Under the pieces are notes generated by a model. It was not told where the DNA came from. It saw only the letters and a program-made list of their open reading frames with translations, and searched no databases. A stretch of DNA of 64,000 nt from Paraburkholderia bryophila (GTDB lineage Bacteria > Pseudomonadota > Gammaproteobacteria > Burkholderiales > Burkholderiaceae): NCBI RefSeq assembly GCF_003269035.1, contig NZ_QLTK01000016.1:100781-164780 (forward strand), written 5' to 3'. Shown in pieces: positions 54,219 to 63,776 of the stretch. The position numbers were made by a program, and so were the translations under genes. Numbering within the stretch: position 1 is the stretch's first letter; the number at the start of each line of letters is the position of its first letter.

Positions 54219-54377
54219 GGCCGGTTCTCCTTGGATCAAGCGGCGTGGTGCACCGCAAAAATCATTTTAACGGAAAGCCGACCTCGATCCTAGGGAAAAC
54301 CCGTATCTCATTTTGAGTTAAACGCCTAAAAATATTGCGCCCTATTTTTAATGCGTTGATTCATAACAAAAAATAAA

Positions 54378-54393
54378 ATGAACGAGCGTTCAT
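54378..54393. promoter_or_regulatory. TetR-type operator candidate
   Basis: ATGAACG-N2-CGTTCAT perfect arms in the gap between the TetR gene's 3' end and the GNAT gene. The form resembles many TetR-family operators. It would regulate the GNAT promoter (minus strand) or be bound by the adjacent TetR regulator. Confidence 0.45.
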
Positions 54394-54458
54394 GACGAAA
54401 TGCCGAGCGTACGCGGCCGCAAGCGTTTATTTCATATGAATATTGCTGCTATGCGCCA

Positions 54459-55067
54459 TCAGGCGGGTGCCGAGCTCAATCCGTGGTCCACCATGTTGAC
54501 CACCTGCTCGGCGAATTCGGTGTAGTTCATCCGGCCGTCCGGCTTGAGCCAGGTGAAGGTCCAGTTGATCATGCCGAACACCATCATCGTTAGCGCGGTC
54601 TGGTTGTCGCGCGTGGCGCGCTCCGGATAAGCGCGTGCCAATTGCCGTGCAAACGCAGCGACCACGTCGCGCTGGCGGTTCAGGATCACCTCGCGCTGGG
54701 TGTCGACCAGATACTTCACGTCGTTCAACAGGGCCACGTGCCGGCTATGCGACGTCTCGTACTCGGACAGGAACGCGCGAATCAGTTCGGCGAAGGTTTC
54801 CCGCTCCGTCAGGCCGCGGCGTTGGCTCGAGCCTTCCACCTCGGCGATGATCAGCATCAACCGCTTCGTGTAGCGGTCGAGCAGATCGAACAGGATCGCT
54901 TCCTTGCTCGCGTAGTAGTGGTACAGACGCGCTTTCGAGGTGCCGCTCGCGGCGGCCAGATCCGCCATCGACGTGCTCGGATAGCTGGTCTGGGCGAATT
55001 TCGCCGCGGCGAGTTCCAGAATCTGTTCGCGCTGGGTTTCGTGGTCGGGGGCTCGGGTGCGGGCCAT
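54459..55067 (-). CDS. TetR-family transcriptional regulator (possible PaaR)
   Basis: 202 residues from ATG 55067. N-terminal helix-turn-helix: REQILELAAAKFAQTSYPSTSMADLAAASGTSKARLYHYYASKEAILFDLL; the C-terminal half is a TetR ligand domain ending GRMNYTEFAEQVV. The open frame runs on far upstream but that part is antisense shadow of the next gene. It sits 15 bp after the DUF1835 gene on the same strand and close to the paa operon, and TetR proteins are the paa repressors in some Betaproteobacteria; I infer but cannot show that it is that repressor. Confidence 0.85.
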   Translation of the reverse strand: MARTRAPDHETQREQILELAAAKFAQTSYPSTSMADLAAASGTSKARLYHYYASKEAILFDLLDRYTKRLMLIIAEVEGSSQRRGLTERETFAELIRAFLSEYETSHSRHVALLNDVKYLVDTQREVILNRQRDVVAAFARQLARAYPERATRDNQTALTMMVFGMINWTFTWLKPDGRMNYTEFAEQVVNMVDHGLSSAPA

Positions 55068-55081
55068 GGTCGTTGATTGTA

Positions 55082-55894
55082 TTAGTGTGGACAGGGAGCG
55101 AGCACCGCGCACAACTCCAGCGTGCGCCAGGCGTTCGCATCGCCGCGCAGCCTGATGCGCCGGGTCGAGGACAACTCGCGCAAGCGCCACAGCACCATGC
55201 TGTCGCTGACCAGAAAGCCCAGTTCGGCGGCCATCAATTCGGCGGCGATGTGTGCGGCGGGCTGCCAGCCGTCGGCGATGTGTTCGAGAATCAGCGCGTC
55301 CAGATCGGCGAAATGGCCGCTCGTGAACGTGTTGTCGCGCCAACGCCGGGTTTCGCCGTTCGCGTGTTTGACTTCCTGCCATTCGAGCGCGAGCCGGCTG
55401 ATGCGCAGCACGGAGATCGGCGCCGCGTCCGGCAAACGCGCTTGCAGCACATCGGGCGCGAACATGCCGACGGACGTTGCGTGATCTTTGCGACTGTGCG
55501 CCCATGCGCCCGGATCGGTGAGATCGCGAACCGACAGACGCACTTCGTTCAGCCGCTGCGGATTGTTGCGCAGGTAATAGCAGACGCGACGCAGCATCAA
55601 CTGATCGGCGGCGCTTTCGCCGTGCCAGACCACCAGGTTCGCTTCGCCGCGCGCAATCGCGTCCAGCGCCGAGCCCTGCTCGCGGAATTCGCGCGGGAAA
55701 TCGCGCTTCGTGTCCGCGCTGACCCGCTCCCAGAAGTCCGCACGCACGTCGGGCGTGTCGTCGACGCCGCGCAACGGGCCGACCGCCAGATCGTCGCGCA
55801 GCGCATGCACGCGATCGTCGCGGCCCGCCTGCTGCAGCGCGGTGCGCAGTGACTCGGCGGCGACGTCGCCGTTGGTGAGGTGGATCGTGCTCAT
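55082..55894 (-). CDS. DUF1835 domain-containing protein
   Basis: 270 residues. N-terminal DUF1835 (STIHLTNGDVAAESLRTAL, then VHALRDDLAVGPL), mid-region VVWHGESAADQLMLRRV, and a C-terminal DUF3658-like part ending ELCAVLAPCPH. No catalytic motif recognised and the function is unknown. It is separated from the paa operon by a terminator and is followed by the TetR gene with a 14-bp gap, so those two form a unit. Confidence 0.82.
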   Translation of the reverse strand: MSTIHLTNGDVAAESLRTALQQAGRDDRVHALRDDLAVGPLRGVDDTPDVRADFWERVSADTKRDFPREFREQGSALDAIARGEANLVVWHGESAADQLMLRRVCYYLRNNPQRLNEVRLSVRDLTDPGAWAHSRKDHATSVGMFAPDVLQARLPDAAPISVLRISRLALEWQEVKHANGETRRWRDNTFTSGHFADLDALILEHIADGWQPAAHIAAELMAAELGFLVSDSMVLWRLRELSSTRRIRLRGDANAWRTLELCAVLAPCPH

Positions 55895-55923
55895 CGGCAG
55901 TGGCTTCGGCAGTGGACAAAAAA

Positions 55924-55968
55924 GGGCCGCTCGACGACCGGAACAGGTGTCCGATCGTGAGCGGCCCC
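55924..55968 (-). terminator. Terminator at the end of the paa operon
   Basis: Stem GGGCCGCTC / GAGCGGCCC with a partly paired GTCGTCC...GGACAC-like loop; a seven-T run follows on the minus strand (TTTTTTT). It lies 70 bp after the paaE stop and before the DUF1835 gene. Confidence 0.85.
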
Positions 55969-56038
55969 TAGTGTAAGCGGATCGTGGAATGGCTCAAAGG
56001 ATTGCGGGCGTCGTTCCTGCCCGCGCGCCGTGCGCGCT

Positions 56039-57127
56039 TTACCGTTCGTCGTAGCTCACCACCACGCGATCGCTGATCGGATGGCATTGGCAGGTCAGCA
56101 CGAAGCCATCGCGGATTTCCTGCTCTTCGAGCGTGTAGTTCTTGTCCATCTTCACTTCGCCTTCCAGCACCTTGGCGCGGCAGGTGCAGCAAACGCCGCC
56201 CTTGCACGCGTAAGGCAGCGCGAGGCCGGCCTTTAACCCGACATCCAGCACGCTGACGCCCTGGTAAGGCAGGCGCAGCTTGCGCCGTTTGCCGTCGAGC
56301 ACGATCTCCAGATCGGCGGCGGGGGTGTCTTCGGTGATCTCGATGGCCGGTACACCCGCTTGCGGCAGCGGCGAACCGAAGCGCTCCACGTGGACCTTTT
56401 CCTGCGGCACGCCGGCGGCTTTCAGGGCGGCTTCGGCGGCGTCCATCATCGGCGCGGGGCCACAGATAAAGGCTTCGTCGATCGCGTCGGCGGGCAGCAG
56501 ATTCTCGATGAAGGCCGCGCACTTCTGCTGGTCGAGCACGCCGTTGAACAGCTCGACGTCCTGCAGATCGTCCGACAGCACGTGGTACAGCACGAAGCGG
56601 TTCATGAAGCGGTTCTTCAGATCCTCGAGCTCTTCCGCGAACATGATCTGATCGACGCTGCGGTTGCCGTACACCAGCGTGAACGTGCTGCGCGGCTCGA
56701 TTTCGAGCGTGGTCTTGATGATCGCCAGCACCGGCGTGATGCCCGAGCCGCCCGAAAACGCCAGGTACTGCTGGCCCTGATCGGCGTTCAGATGCGTGAA
56801 GAAGCGGCCGTCCGGCGTCATGACGTCGATCGTGTGGCCGGGCTGCAGCGTGTCGAATGCGAAGTTCGAGAAACGCCCGCCACGCACACGCTTGATGCCG
56901 ATGCGCAGTTCGCCGTCGCGGTCGTAATCGGTGACGCCGACGCAGATCGAATACGAACGGCGCGTTTCCTCGCCGTCGAAATGCGTTTTCAGCGTGACGA
57001 ACTGGCCCTGCGTGAAGCGATAGTGATCGCGCAGTTCGACGGGGACTTCGAAGGCGACCGAGACCGCGTCGGCGGTTTCGGGCCGTACTTCGCGGATACG
57101 CAGCGAATGAAATTGCGGGGTGGCCAT
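56039..57127 (-). CDS. paaE: Phenylacetyl-CoA epoxidase, reductase subunit
   Basis: 362 residues. Flavoprotein that passes electrons from NADPH to the PaaA di-iron site. FAD site RRSYSICVGV, NAD-binding GGSGITPVLAI (about residue 123), C-terminal plant-type 2Fe-2S ferredoxin with PYACKGGVCCTCRAKV and a fourth Cys in CQCHP. Last gene of paaABCDE, one base after paaD. Cytosolic. Confidence 0.95.
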   Translation of the reverse strand: MATPQFHSLRIREVRPETADAVSVAFEVPVELRDHYRFTQGQFVTLKTHFDGEETRRSYSICVGVTDYDRDGELRIGIKRVRGGRFSNFAFDTLQPGHTIDVMTPDGRFFTHLNADQGQQYLAFSGGSGITPVLAIIKTTLEIEPRSTFTLVYGNRSVDQIMFAEELEDLKNRFMNRFVLYHVLSDDLQDVELFNGVLDQQKCAAFIENLLPADAIDEAFICGPAPMMDAAEAALKAAGVPQEKVHVERFGSPLPQAGVPAIEITEDTPAADLEIVLDGKRRKLRLPYQGVSVLDVGLKAGLALPYACKGGVCCTCRAKVLEGEVKMDKNYTLEEQEIRDGFVLTCQCHPISDRVVVSYDER

Positions 57128-57128
57128 A

Positions 57129-57671
57129 TCAGTATGGTTTGAAGTAGTCGAAGGGTTCGCGGCAGTCGATGCAGCGGTACAAGGCTTTGCAGGCGGTCGA
57201 GCCGAATTGCGCGAGACGCTCGGTATGCGCCGAGCCGCAGCGCGGACACGACGGTGCGGGCAGCGCGCGCGGCACGAAGCGCATCACTTTTTCCTGCGGC
57301 GCCGCGGCCGAGCCGCAGTTGCCGGTGGGCGGCGCGATGCCGTAGGCGCGCAGTTTTTCGCGGGCGTCGGCGGTCATCCAGTCGGTGGTCCAGGCGGGCG
57401 CGAGCACGGTGGCGATCCGATACGGCGTCAGTTCCGCGACGTCGAGTGCATGCGCGACGTCCTCGGCAATCTGCGACATCGCCGGGCAGCCGGAGTAGGT
57501 CGGCGTGATGACGACTTCGAGCGTGCCGTCGGCGGCGCGGCGCACGTCGCGCAGAATGCCGAGTTCGCGGATCGACACCACCGGGATTTCCGGATCGGGC
57601 ACCGTTTCGAGCACGGCCCACGCGCGATCGAGCGTGGCGTCGGTGCTGTAGGTGGCGGTCGAGGTCGTCAT
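57129..57671 (-). CDS. paaD: Phenylacetate degradation protein PaaD (Fe-S maturation-like)
   Basis: 180 residues. MIP18/DUF59-type domain (AWAVLETVPDPEIPVVSIRELGI, YSGCPAMSQI with the conserved Cys), and a C-terminal zinc-ribbon CPRCGS...CIDC. Needed for PaaABCE assembly or Fe-S delivery; not catalytic itself. One-base gap to paaE and 84 bp to paaC; the 84-bp gap holds degenerate TTAAGCCGC repeats. Confidence 0.94.
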   Translation of the reverse strand: MTTSTATYSTDATLDRAWAVLETVPDPEIPVVSIRELGILRDVRRAADGTLEVVITPTYSGCPAMSQIAEDVAHALDVAELTPYRIATVLAPAWTTDWMTADAREKLRAYGIAPPTGNCGSAAAPQEKVMRFVPRALPAPSCPRCGSAHTERLAQFGSTACKALYRCIDCREPFDYFKPY

Positions 57672-57755
57672 CGTCGATTTACCGTTGGGTTAGGTCGCTT
57701 GGGTTAAGCCGCGCGGGTCAAGTTGCCTCGCTTAAGCCGCTTGGCTTGAGTCACA

Positions 57756-58559
57756 TTACCAGGTGGCGCCGGGATGCTGGCGCGCGAGGCTCTGCATTTC
57801 GGCCAGCACGAATCCCATGTGCTCGGAATGCTCGCCGTGCTTGCCGGTCGTGATGTGCTTGACCGCTTCCGGCAGGCTCAGCGTGGCTTCGTCGAGCGTG
57901 GCGCGCACGTCGTCGAGCCAGGCGGCTTCGAGATCCGACGTCAGCGGGCCGATGCCGGCTGCCGCGATCGTTTCCTCCACGGCGTCCGCGCTGAAAAACT
58001 CGCGGGTGTAGGGGACCAGGTAGTCGAGCGTGGCTTGCGCGCGGCGGTGCGATTCCTCGGTGCCGTCGCCGAAACGGATCAGCCACTCGCTTGCGTGATG
58101 TACGTGGTAGCTCGTTTCCTTGATCGACTTCGACGCGATCGCGGCCAGTTGCTCGTCCGGGGACGCGGTGAGCGCCGTCCACAGATGCACCATCAACGTC
58201 GAGTACAGGAAATTGCGCACGATCGTGACCGCGTAATCCTTCTCGGCTTGCGCCGTGCCGCACAGTGGACCGACATGCGGCAGCTCGGCGAGCGTGTAAT
58301 TGGCGAATTCGCGCTCGGCGCGGAAGTACGCGTAGTCGTCTTCCGTGCGGGTCTTGCCGGTGAGCTGCTGTTCGAGCGACGCAGCGTGCGTGTACAGCAG
58401 GCGCGCCTGGCCGATCAGATCGAGACTCATGTTCGACAGCGCGATGTCCTCTTCGAGGATCGGGCCGTGACCGCACCACTCGCTATTGCGCTGACCGAGA
58501 ATCAGCGCGGTATCCGCAAGGCGCAGCACGTATTGGAGATGTTGAGGCGTGATGTCCAT
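57756..58559 (-). CDS. paaC: Phenylacetyl-CoA epoxidase structural subunit PaaC
   Basis: 267 residues, ferritin-like helical bundle without the complete di-iron ligands of PaaA. Typical are LADTALILGQRNSEWCGHGPILEEDIALSNMSLDLIGQAR (in short consecutive blocks), then AYFRAEREFANYTL and SYHVHHASEWLIRFGDGTEES. Structural partner of PaaA. Eight bp after paaB. Confidence 0.95.
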   Translation of the reverse strand: MDITPQHLQYVLRLADTALILGQRNSEWCGHGPILEEDIALSNMSLDLIGQARLLYTHAASLEQQLTGKTRTEDDYAYFRAEREFANYTLAELPHVGPLCGTAQAEKDYAVTIVRNFLYSTLMVHLWTALTASPDEQLAAIASKSIKETSYHVHHASEWLIRFGDGTEESHRRAQATLDYLVPYTREFFSADAVEETIAAAGIGPLTSDLEAAWLDDVRATLDEATLSLPEAVKHITTGKHGEHSEHMGFVLAEMQSLARQHPGATW

Positions 58560-58567
58560 GGCCGCGC

Positions 58568-58852
58568 TTACATGTGGTTGACTTCGTCGGGGAGCGTGTA
58601 GAACGTCGGGTGGCGATAAATCTTGTCGCCGGCCGGTTCGAACAGCTCCGCCTTGTCTGCCGGCGAAGACGCCGTGATCGCCGAAGACGGCACCACCCAG
58701 ATGCTCACGCCTTCCTGGCGGCGCGTGTAGACGTCGCGCGCCATGCGCAGCGCCATCGGCGCGTCGGCGGCGTGCAGGCTGCCGCAGTGTTTATGGTCGA
58801 GTCCCTGCTTGCTGCGCACGAAAACTTCCCAAATCGGCCATTCCTTGTTCAT
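58568..58852 (-). CDS. paaB: Phenylacetyl-CoA epoxidase subunit PaaB
   Basis: 94 residues. IWEVFVRSKQGLDHKHCGSLHAADAPMALRMARDVYTRR (in consecutive blocks) is the family start; C-terminal ends FYTLPDEVNHM. Small subunit bridging the PaaAC heterodimers. Gap of 39 bp to paaA and 8 bp to paaC. Confidence 0.96.
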   Translation of the reverse strand: MNKEWPIWEVFVRSKQGLDHKHCGSLHAADAPMALRMARDVYTRRQEGVSIWVVPSSAITASSPADKAELFEPAGDKIYRHPTFYTLPDEVNHM

Positions 58853-58891
58853 TGCTGATCTCCTGATGCTTTGTCTGGCGGGCCGCGCGAA

Positions 58892-59890
<999 letters not shown>

Positions 59891-59926
59891 GGGGACGCTC
59901 TCTGCGGAAGTTGTCTGTGTGCGGAC

Positions 59927-59954
59927 AGTATAAACCAACCGACCGGTCGGTTAA
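59927..59954 (-). promoter_or_regulatory. paaA promoter with perfect palindromic operator
   Basis: Minus strand -35 TTAACC (59954-59949), 16 bp, -10 TATACT (59932-59927). Inside, AACCGACCGGTCGGTT (59937-59952) is a perfect 16-bp palindrome covering the spacer and the -35, so a bound TetR-type repressor would block RNA polymerase. Confidence 0.6.
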
Positions 59955-60107
59955 TAAATTTTTTGAGACAGACTGTCAGTGTTGATAGGGGGCACGATTT
60001 CCGAGGGCGAAGGTCGTTTCGACGGAGCCGATGCCCCGTGCCGACACTTAACCTATAAAATTGCGAATTGGCCGCGATTTGCGGCCTTCCTGCATCCCCC
60101 GGTACTC

Positions 60108-61721
60108 ATGTTACGTCTAAGCGAAATCAAACTCCCGCTCGATCACCCCGATAGCGACCTCGACGCCGCCGTCCGCGCGCGCCTCGTGGAACTCGGCGTG
60201 GCCGCTGACGGGCTCATCCGGTACACCGTGTTTCGCCGCGCGCACGACGCCCGCAAACGCGCCGACATCAAGCTCACGTACATCGTCGATGTCGAGGTCG
60301 CGGACGAAGCCGCCGCGCTCAAGCGGCTCGCCGAGGTGCCGCATTGCGGCGTGACGCCTGACATGGCGTACCGGTTCGTCGCGAAGGCGCCGGCGCAGTT
60401 GAGTGTGCCGCGGCCGGTGGTAATCGGCATGGGGCCGTGCGGGTTGTTTGCCGGGCTAGTTCTGGCGCAAATGGGTTTCCGGCCGATTATTCTCGAGCGC
60501 GGCAAGGCCGTGCGCGAGCGCACCAAAGACACGTTCGGGCTGTGGCGCAAGTCGGTGCTCAATCCGGAGTCGAACGTGCAATTCGGCGAAGGCGGCGCGG
60601 GCACCTTCTCGGACGGCAAGCTGTACAGCCAGATCAAGGACCCGAAGCATTACGGCCGCAAGGTGCTCGACGAATTCGTCAAGGCTGGTGCACCGGAAGA
60701 CATTCTGTTCCTGAGCCGGCCGCATATCGGCACGTTCCGGCTCGTCAGCATGGTCGAAAAGATGCGCGCGACCATTCATGAGCTCGGCGGCGAGGTGCGG
60801 TTCGAGACGCGCGTCGACGATATCGAGATCGATCAGGGCAAGGTGCGCGCGCTGAAGCTGTCGACCGGCGAGACGCTGCGCTGCGATCACGTGGTGCTGG
60901 CGGTTGGACACAGCGCGCGCGATACGTTCCAGATGCTGAACGATCGCGGCGTCTATATAGAAGCGAAGCCGTTTTCGCTCGGTTTCCGGATCGAGCATCC
61001 GCAGGGTTTGATCGATCGCAGCCGGTTCGGCAAGTTTGCCGGCCATAAGCAGCTGGGCGCCGCCGACTATAAGGTCGTGCATCACGCCAACAACGGGCGA
61101 GCGGTGTATAGCTTCTGCATGTGCCCGGGCGGCACGGTGGTGGCGGCCACGTCGGAGCCGGGCCGTGTGGTGACGAACGGCATGAGCCAGTATTCGCGGG
61201 CGGAGCGCAATGCGAACGCGGGGATCGTCGTTGGCATTACGCCGGAGGATTATCCGGGCGGACCGCTCGCCGGTATCGCGTTCCAGCGCAAGTGGGAAGA
61301 GCGGGCGTTCGAGCTGGGCGGCGGTAACTATATGGCGCCGGGGCAACTGGTCGGCGACTTCATCGCTGGGCGACCGTCCACGTCGTTGGGCTCGGTGGTG
61401 CCTTCGTATAAGCCGGGCGTGCATCCCACGGATCTCAGCACCGCGCTGCCCGACTACGTGATCGAAGCCATTCGCGAAGCCTTGCCGCAGATGGACAAAA
61501 AGATCGCCGGTTTTGCGATGCATGACGCCGTGCTGACGGGGGTGGAGACGAGAACGTCGTCGCCGATCCGGGTGCGTCGGCGGGATGATTATCAGAGTAT
61601 GAATGTCGAGGGCTTGTATCCGGCGGGTGAGGGCGCGGGGTATGCCGGCGGGATTTATTCGGCGGCGATCGATGGGATCGAGGTGGCGGAGGCGGTCGCG
61701 CTGAAGATGGCGGGTGAGTGA
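60108..61721 (+). CDS. Large FAD-dependent oxidoreductase (FAD-dependent protein C family)
   Basis: 537 residues from ATG 60108. FAD dinucleotide motif VVIGMGPCGLFAGLVL (about residue 105), then GRKVLDEFVKAGAPED, HVVLAVGHSARDTFQML, PGGTVVAATSEPGRVVTNGMS, and a C-terminal VEGLYPAGEGAGYAGGI. This is the NAD(P)/FAD family of dehydrogenases often annotated FAD-dependent protein; no substrate is known. An N-terminal domain of about 90 residues (SDLDAAVRARLVELGVA) precedes the FAD domain. Divergent from paaA by 217 bp. Confidence 0.88.
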   Translation: MLRLSEIKLPLDHPDSDLDAAVRARLVELGVAADGLIRYTVFRRAHDARKRADIKLTYIVDVEVADEAAALKRLAEVPHCGVTPDMAYRFVAKAPAQLSVPRPVVIGMGPCGLFAGLVLAQMGFRPIILERGKAVRERTKDTFGLWRKSVLNPESNVQFGEGGAGTFSDGKLYSQIKDPKHYGRKVLDEFVKAGAPEDILFLSRPHIGTFRLVSMVEKMRATIHELGGEVRFETRVDDIEIDQGKVRALKLSTGETLRCDHVVLAVGHSARDTFQMLNDRGVYIEAKPFSLGFRIEHPQGLIDRSRFGKFAGHKQLGAADYKVVHHANNGRAVYSFCMCPGGTVVAATSEPGRVVTNGMSQYSRAERNANAGIVVGITPEDYPGGPLAGIAFQRKWEERAFELGGGNYMAPGQLVGDFIAGRPSTSLGSVVPSYKPGVHPTDLSTALPDYVIEAIREALPQMDKKIAGFAMHDAVLTGVETRTSSPIRVRRRDDYQSMNVEGLYPAGEGAGYAGGIYSAAIDGIEVAEAVALKMAGE

Positions 61722-61883
61722 GGGGCGGGGCGGCTGGTATTAAGGCGTGGGACGGTGCGGTTGTGGGTGGGTAGTGGGTTGGTCTTGGTCGCAGTGGGTG
61801 AGGTTGGCGTCTGAGGCTTGGTGAGCGGGGCTCGATTTCGAGGCCCCGCACCCTGAGTTCGACACCTAGTGTTTAGATGCCGG

Positions 61884-62009
61884 GAACCCGGAACCCGGAA
61901 CCCGGAACGCGGAACCCGGAACCTGGCACCCGGAACCCGGAACCCGGAACCCGGAACCCGGAACCCGGAACCCGGAACCCGGAACCCGGAACCCGGAACC
62001 CGGAACCCG
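61884..62009. repeat. Heptamer tandem array, about 18 copies
   Basis: Unit GAACCCG (7 bp) in 18 consecutive copies; three variant units (GAACGCG, GAACCTG, GCACCCG) sit near its left end. Right end decays into GCGCTCG-ACGCCCG that leads into the next array. Confidence 0.93.
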
Positions 62010-62018
62010 GCGCTCGAC

Positions 62019-62171
62019 GCCCGGCACCCAAGGCCCAGCACCCAAGGCCCAGCACCCAAGGCCCGGCACCCAAGGCCCGGCACCCAAGGCCCGGCACCCA
62101 AGGCCCGGCACCCAAGGCCCGGCACCCAAGGCCCGGCACCCAAGTCGGCGCCCGGACGCCCAGCACCCAAG
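62019..62171. repeat. 14-bp tandem array, nine copies plus one
   Basis: Unit GCCCGGCACCCAAG (14 bp = two heptads), nine tandem copies 62019-62144, of which two carry GCCCAG, and a tenth separated copy at 62158-62171. Same heptad period as the preceding array, so both derive from a common amplification. Confidence 0.93.
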
Positions 62172-62233
62172 GCGCGCGCGATCGACCTGGCGTTCGGGCA
62201 CAATGGACGTTTCGCCTCGAACCGACTATCCGA

Positions 62234-63505
62234 ATGACCCTTCGCACCCTGGCTGCTGCGTGCGGCGCGGCACTGCTTGCCCAATTCGCTGTTTCCCCCA
62301 CCGTTTTCGCCGCCGATGCCCCCGCGCACTGGGTCGCCGCCTGGGCGACCGCGCTGCAGCCGATTCCGCAGCGCGCGGACTTGCCACCTCTGTATCGTGC
62401 GCCGGAAGTCGCCGGACGCACCGTGCGCCAGATCGTTTATCCGACGCTGTCGGGACGGGCCGCGCGAATCCACCTCAGCAACGAGTACGGCAAAACGCCG
62501 CTCGTGATTGAAGATTTGCGCATCGCCCGCTCGGCCGGCGGCGCGGCGGCGGTGGCTAATGACGGGGCGCGCGTGACCTTCGGCGGCAAATCTACGGTGA
62601 GCATCCCGGCGGGAGGCGAGTTGGATAGCGATCCGGTCACGATCGATATCGCCGAAGGCGCACCGTACGCCATCAGCGCGTTCGTGGGCCCGGAGCAGCG
62701 AATCGTGGCGTGGCATCGCGTATCGAGCCAGGTCAATTACGTTTCCGCCCCGGGGAATCACGCTGCGGATGCTTCCGCCGAAGCGTTCCGCGGGCGGTTC
62801 ACCCAGTACGTGTGGGTGAGCGGGGTATCGGTAGAAGCGGCGACGTCATCGGCCGCGGTCGCCGCCATTGGCGACTCGATCACCGACGGCATGCGCTCCA
62901 GCCTGAATCAGAATCACCGTTGGCCGGACGCGTTGGCGCGCCGGCTGGCCGGCAGCAACGACCGGACGACAGCCATCGTCAACCTCGGCATTAGCGGCAA
63001 TCGGCTGCTGAGCGACTCGCCTTGCTACGGGGATGCGCTCGCCAGACGCTTCGAGCGCGATGTCCTCGGGCGGCCCGGCGTCAAGACGGCGATCCTGCTG
63101 ATCGGCATCAACGACATCAATTTCGCCTCGATGCCGGCCCGGAGCGGCCTCGACTGCGACTTCCCGCACACCTCGGTGACGGCGCCCGATCTGATCGCGG
63201 GGTACCAACGGGTGGTTGCGTCGGCGCGGCACGCCGGCGTGAAGGTGTTCGGGGCAACATTGACGCCTGCTTCGCTGCCGGCGCAGCGGGAGGGCATCCG
63301 ACTCGCCGTCAACCAGTGGATTCGGACCAGCCGCGTTTTTGACGGCGTCGTGGATTTCGACGCGGCATTGCGTGATCCGGCGCAGCCGGACCGCCTGCAG
63401 CGTAACTTCGACAGTGGCGACCACATCCATCCAAGCGATGCTGGCTATGCAGCAATGGCAGACGCCGTCCCGCTGGACGCAGTAGTAAATTCCACGCGCA
63501 AATGA
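62234..63505 (+). CDS. SGNH/GDSL-family secreted esterase
   Basis: 423 residues. Signal RTLAAACGAALLAQFAVSPTVFA cleaved near residue 26. Block I AIGDSITDGM (Ser nucleophile), block II GISGNRLL, block III LIGINDI, block V GDHIHPSDAGY (Asp/His); all four SGNH residues are present. N-terminal 200 residues form a beta-rich domain (WVAAWATALQPIPQ), so the whole fits the rhamnogalacturonan acetylesterase-like group. ATG at 62234 is chosen because of the signal; the frame is open further through the repeat arrays but encodes only PGTRNPE-type text. Ends 100 bp before the rrn promoter region. Confidence 0.88.
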   Translation: MTLRTLAAACGAALLAQFAVSPTVFAADAPAHWVAAWATALQPIPQRADLPPLYRAPEVAGRTVRQIVYPTLSGRAARIHLSNEYGKTPLVIEDLRIARSAGGAAAVANDGARVTFGGKSTVSIPAGGELDSDPVTIDIAEGAPYAISAFVGPEQRIVAWHRVSSQVNYVSAPGNHAADASAEAFRGRFTQYVWVSGVSVEAATSSAAVAAIGDSITDGMRSSLNQNHRWPDALARRLAGSNDRTTAIVNLGISGNRLLSDSPCYGDALARRFERDVLGRPGVKTAILLIGINDINFASMPARSGLDCDFPHTSVTAPDLIAGYQRVVASARHAGVKVFGATLTPASLPAQREGIRLAVNQWIRTSRVFDGVVDFDAALRDPAQPDRLQRNFDSGDHIHPSDAGYAAMADAVPLDAVVNSTRK

Positions 63506-63649
63506 GCCGCGGGAAAACATTTCCATCGAACCCTTGTCACATGGCGAATGTTCGCCTAAGATTCGCCTCCTCGTTTGCGAACGAGGGTCGCGGCAGAAAC
63601 CAGCGGCCGTAGCGTCGACAAAGTTTTAAGCGAAAGCGAAAAAATGTTG

Positions 63650-63678
63650 TTGACGAAACGAAAAAGAGCCTTCATAAT
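63650..63678 (+). promoter_or_regulatory. rRNA operon promoter
   Basis: TTGACG (63650-63655), 17 bp, CATAAT (63673-63678), with an AT-rich upstream tract (AAAGTTTTAAGCG, AAAGCGAAAAAATG) that could be an UP element. It lies about 310 bp before the 16S gene. Confidence 0.75.
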
Positions 63679-63776
63679 CTCGTTTCTCTGCTGCAGATGC
63701 AGCGACGCAGAACGAAGCGGTGCCGGATGGTTGTGAAGTTGGCAGCACGGCGCAGGTTCGGTAGCAAATGCGTATC

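Larger units (their letters stand above)
61722..62233. other. Intergenic region dominated by tandem repeats
   Basis: 512 bp between the FAD gene and the SGNH gene. It consists of a short GC-rich lead (61722-61880), the two repeat arrays described separately, and 62 bp of leader before the SGNH start. No promoter is evident; the frame of the SGNH gene stays open through both arrays. Confidence 0.6.

Noticed and set aside
55068..55919. N-terminal extension of the TetR gene over 280 codons
   Set aside because: Lies over the DUF1835 gene in a different phase; TetR proteins start at the helix-turn-helix.
61884..62171. CRISPR array
   Set aside because: Units are 7 and 14 bp without spacers and there are no cas genes.
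61877..62233. N-terminal extension of the SGNH esterase through the repeats
   Set aside because: Encodes only PGTRNPE/KARHPRP repeats ahead of a complete signal peptide; kept as a repeat region.
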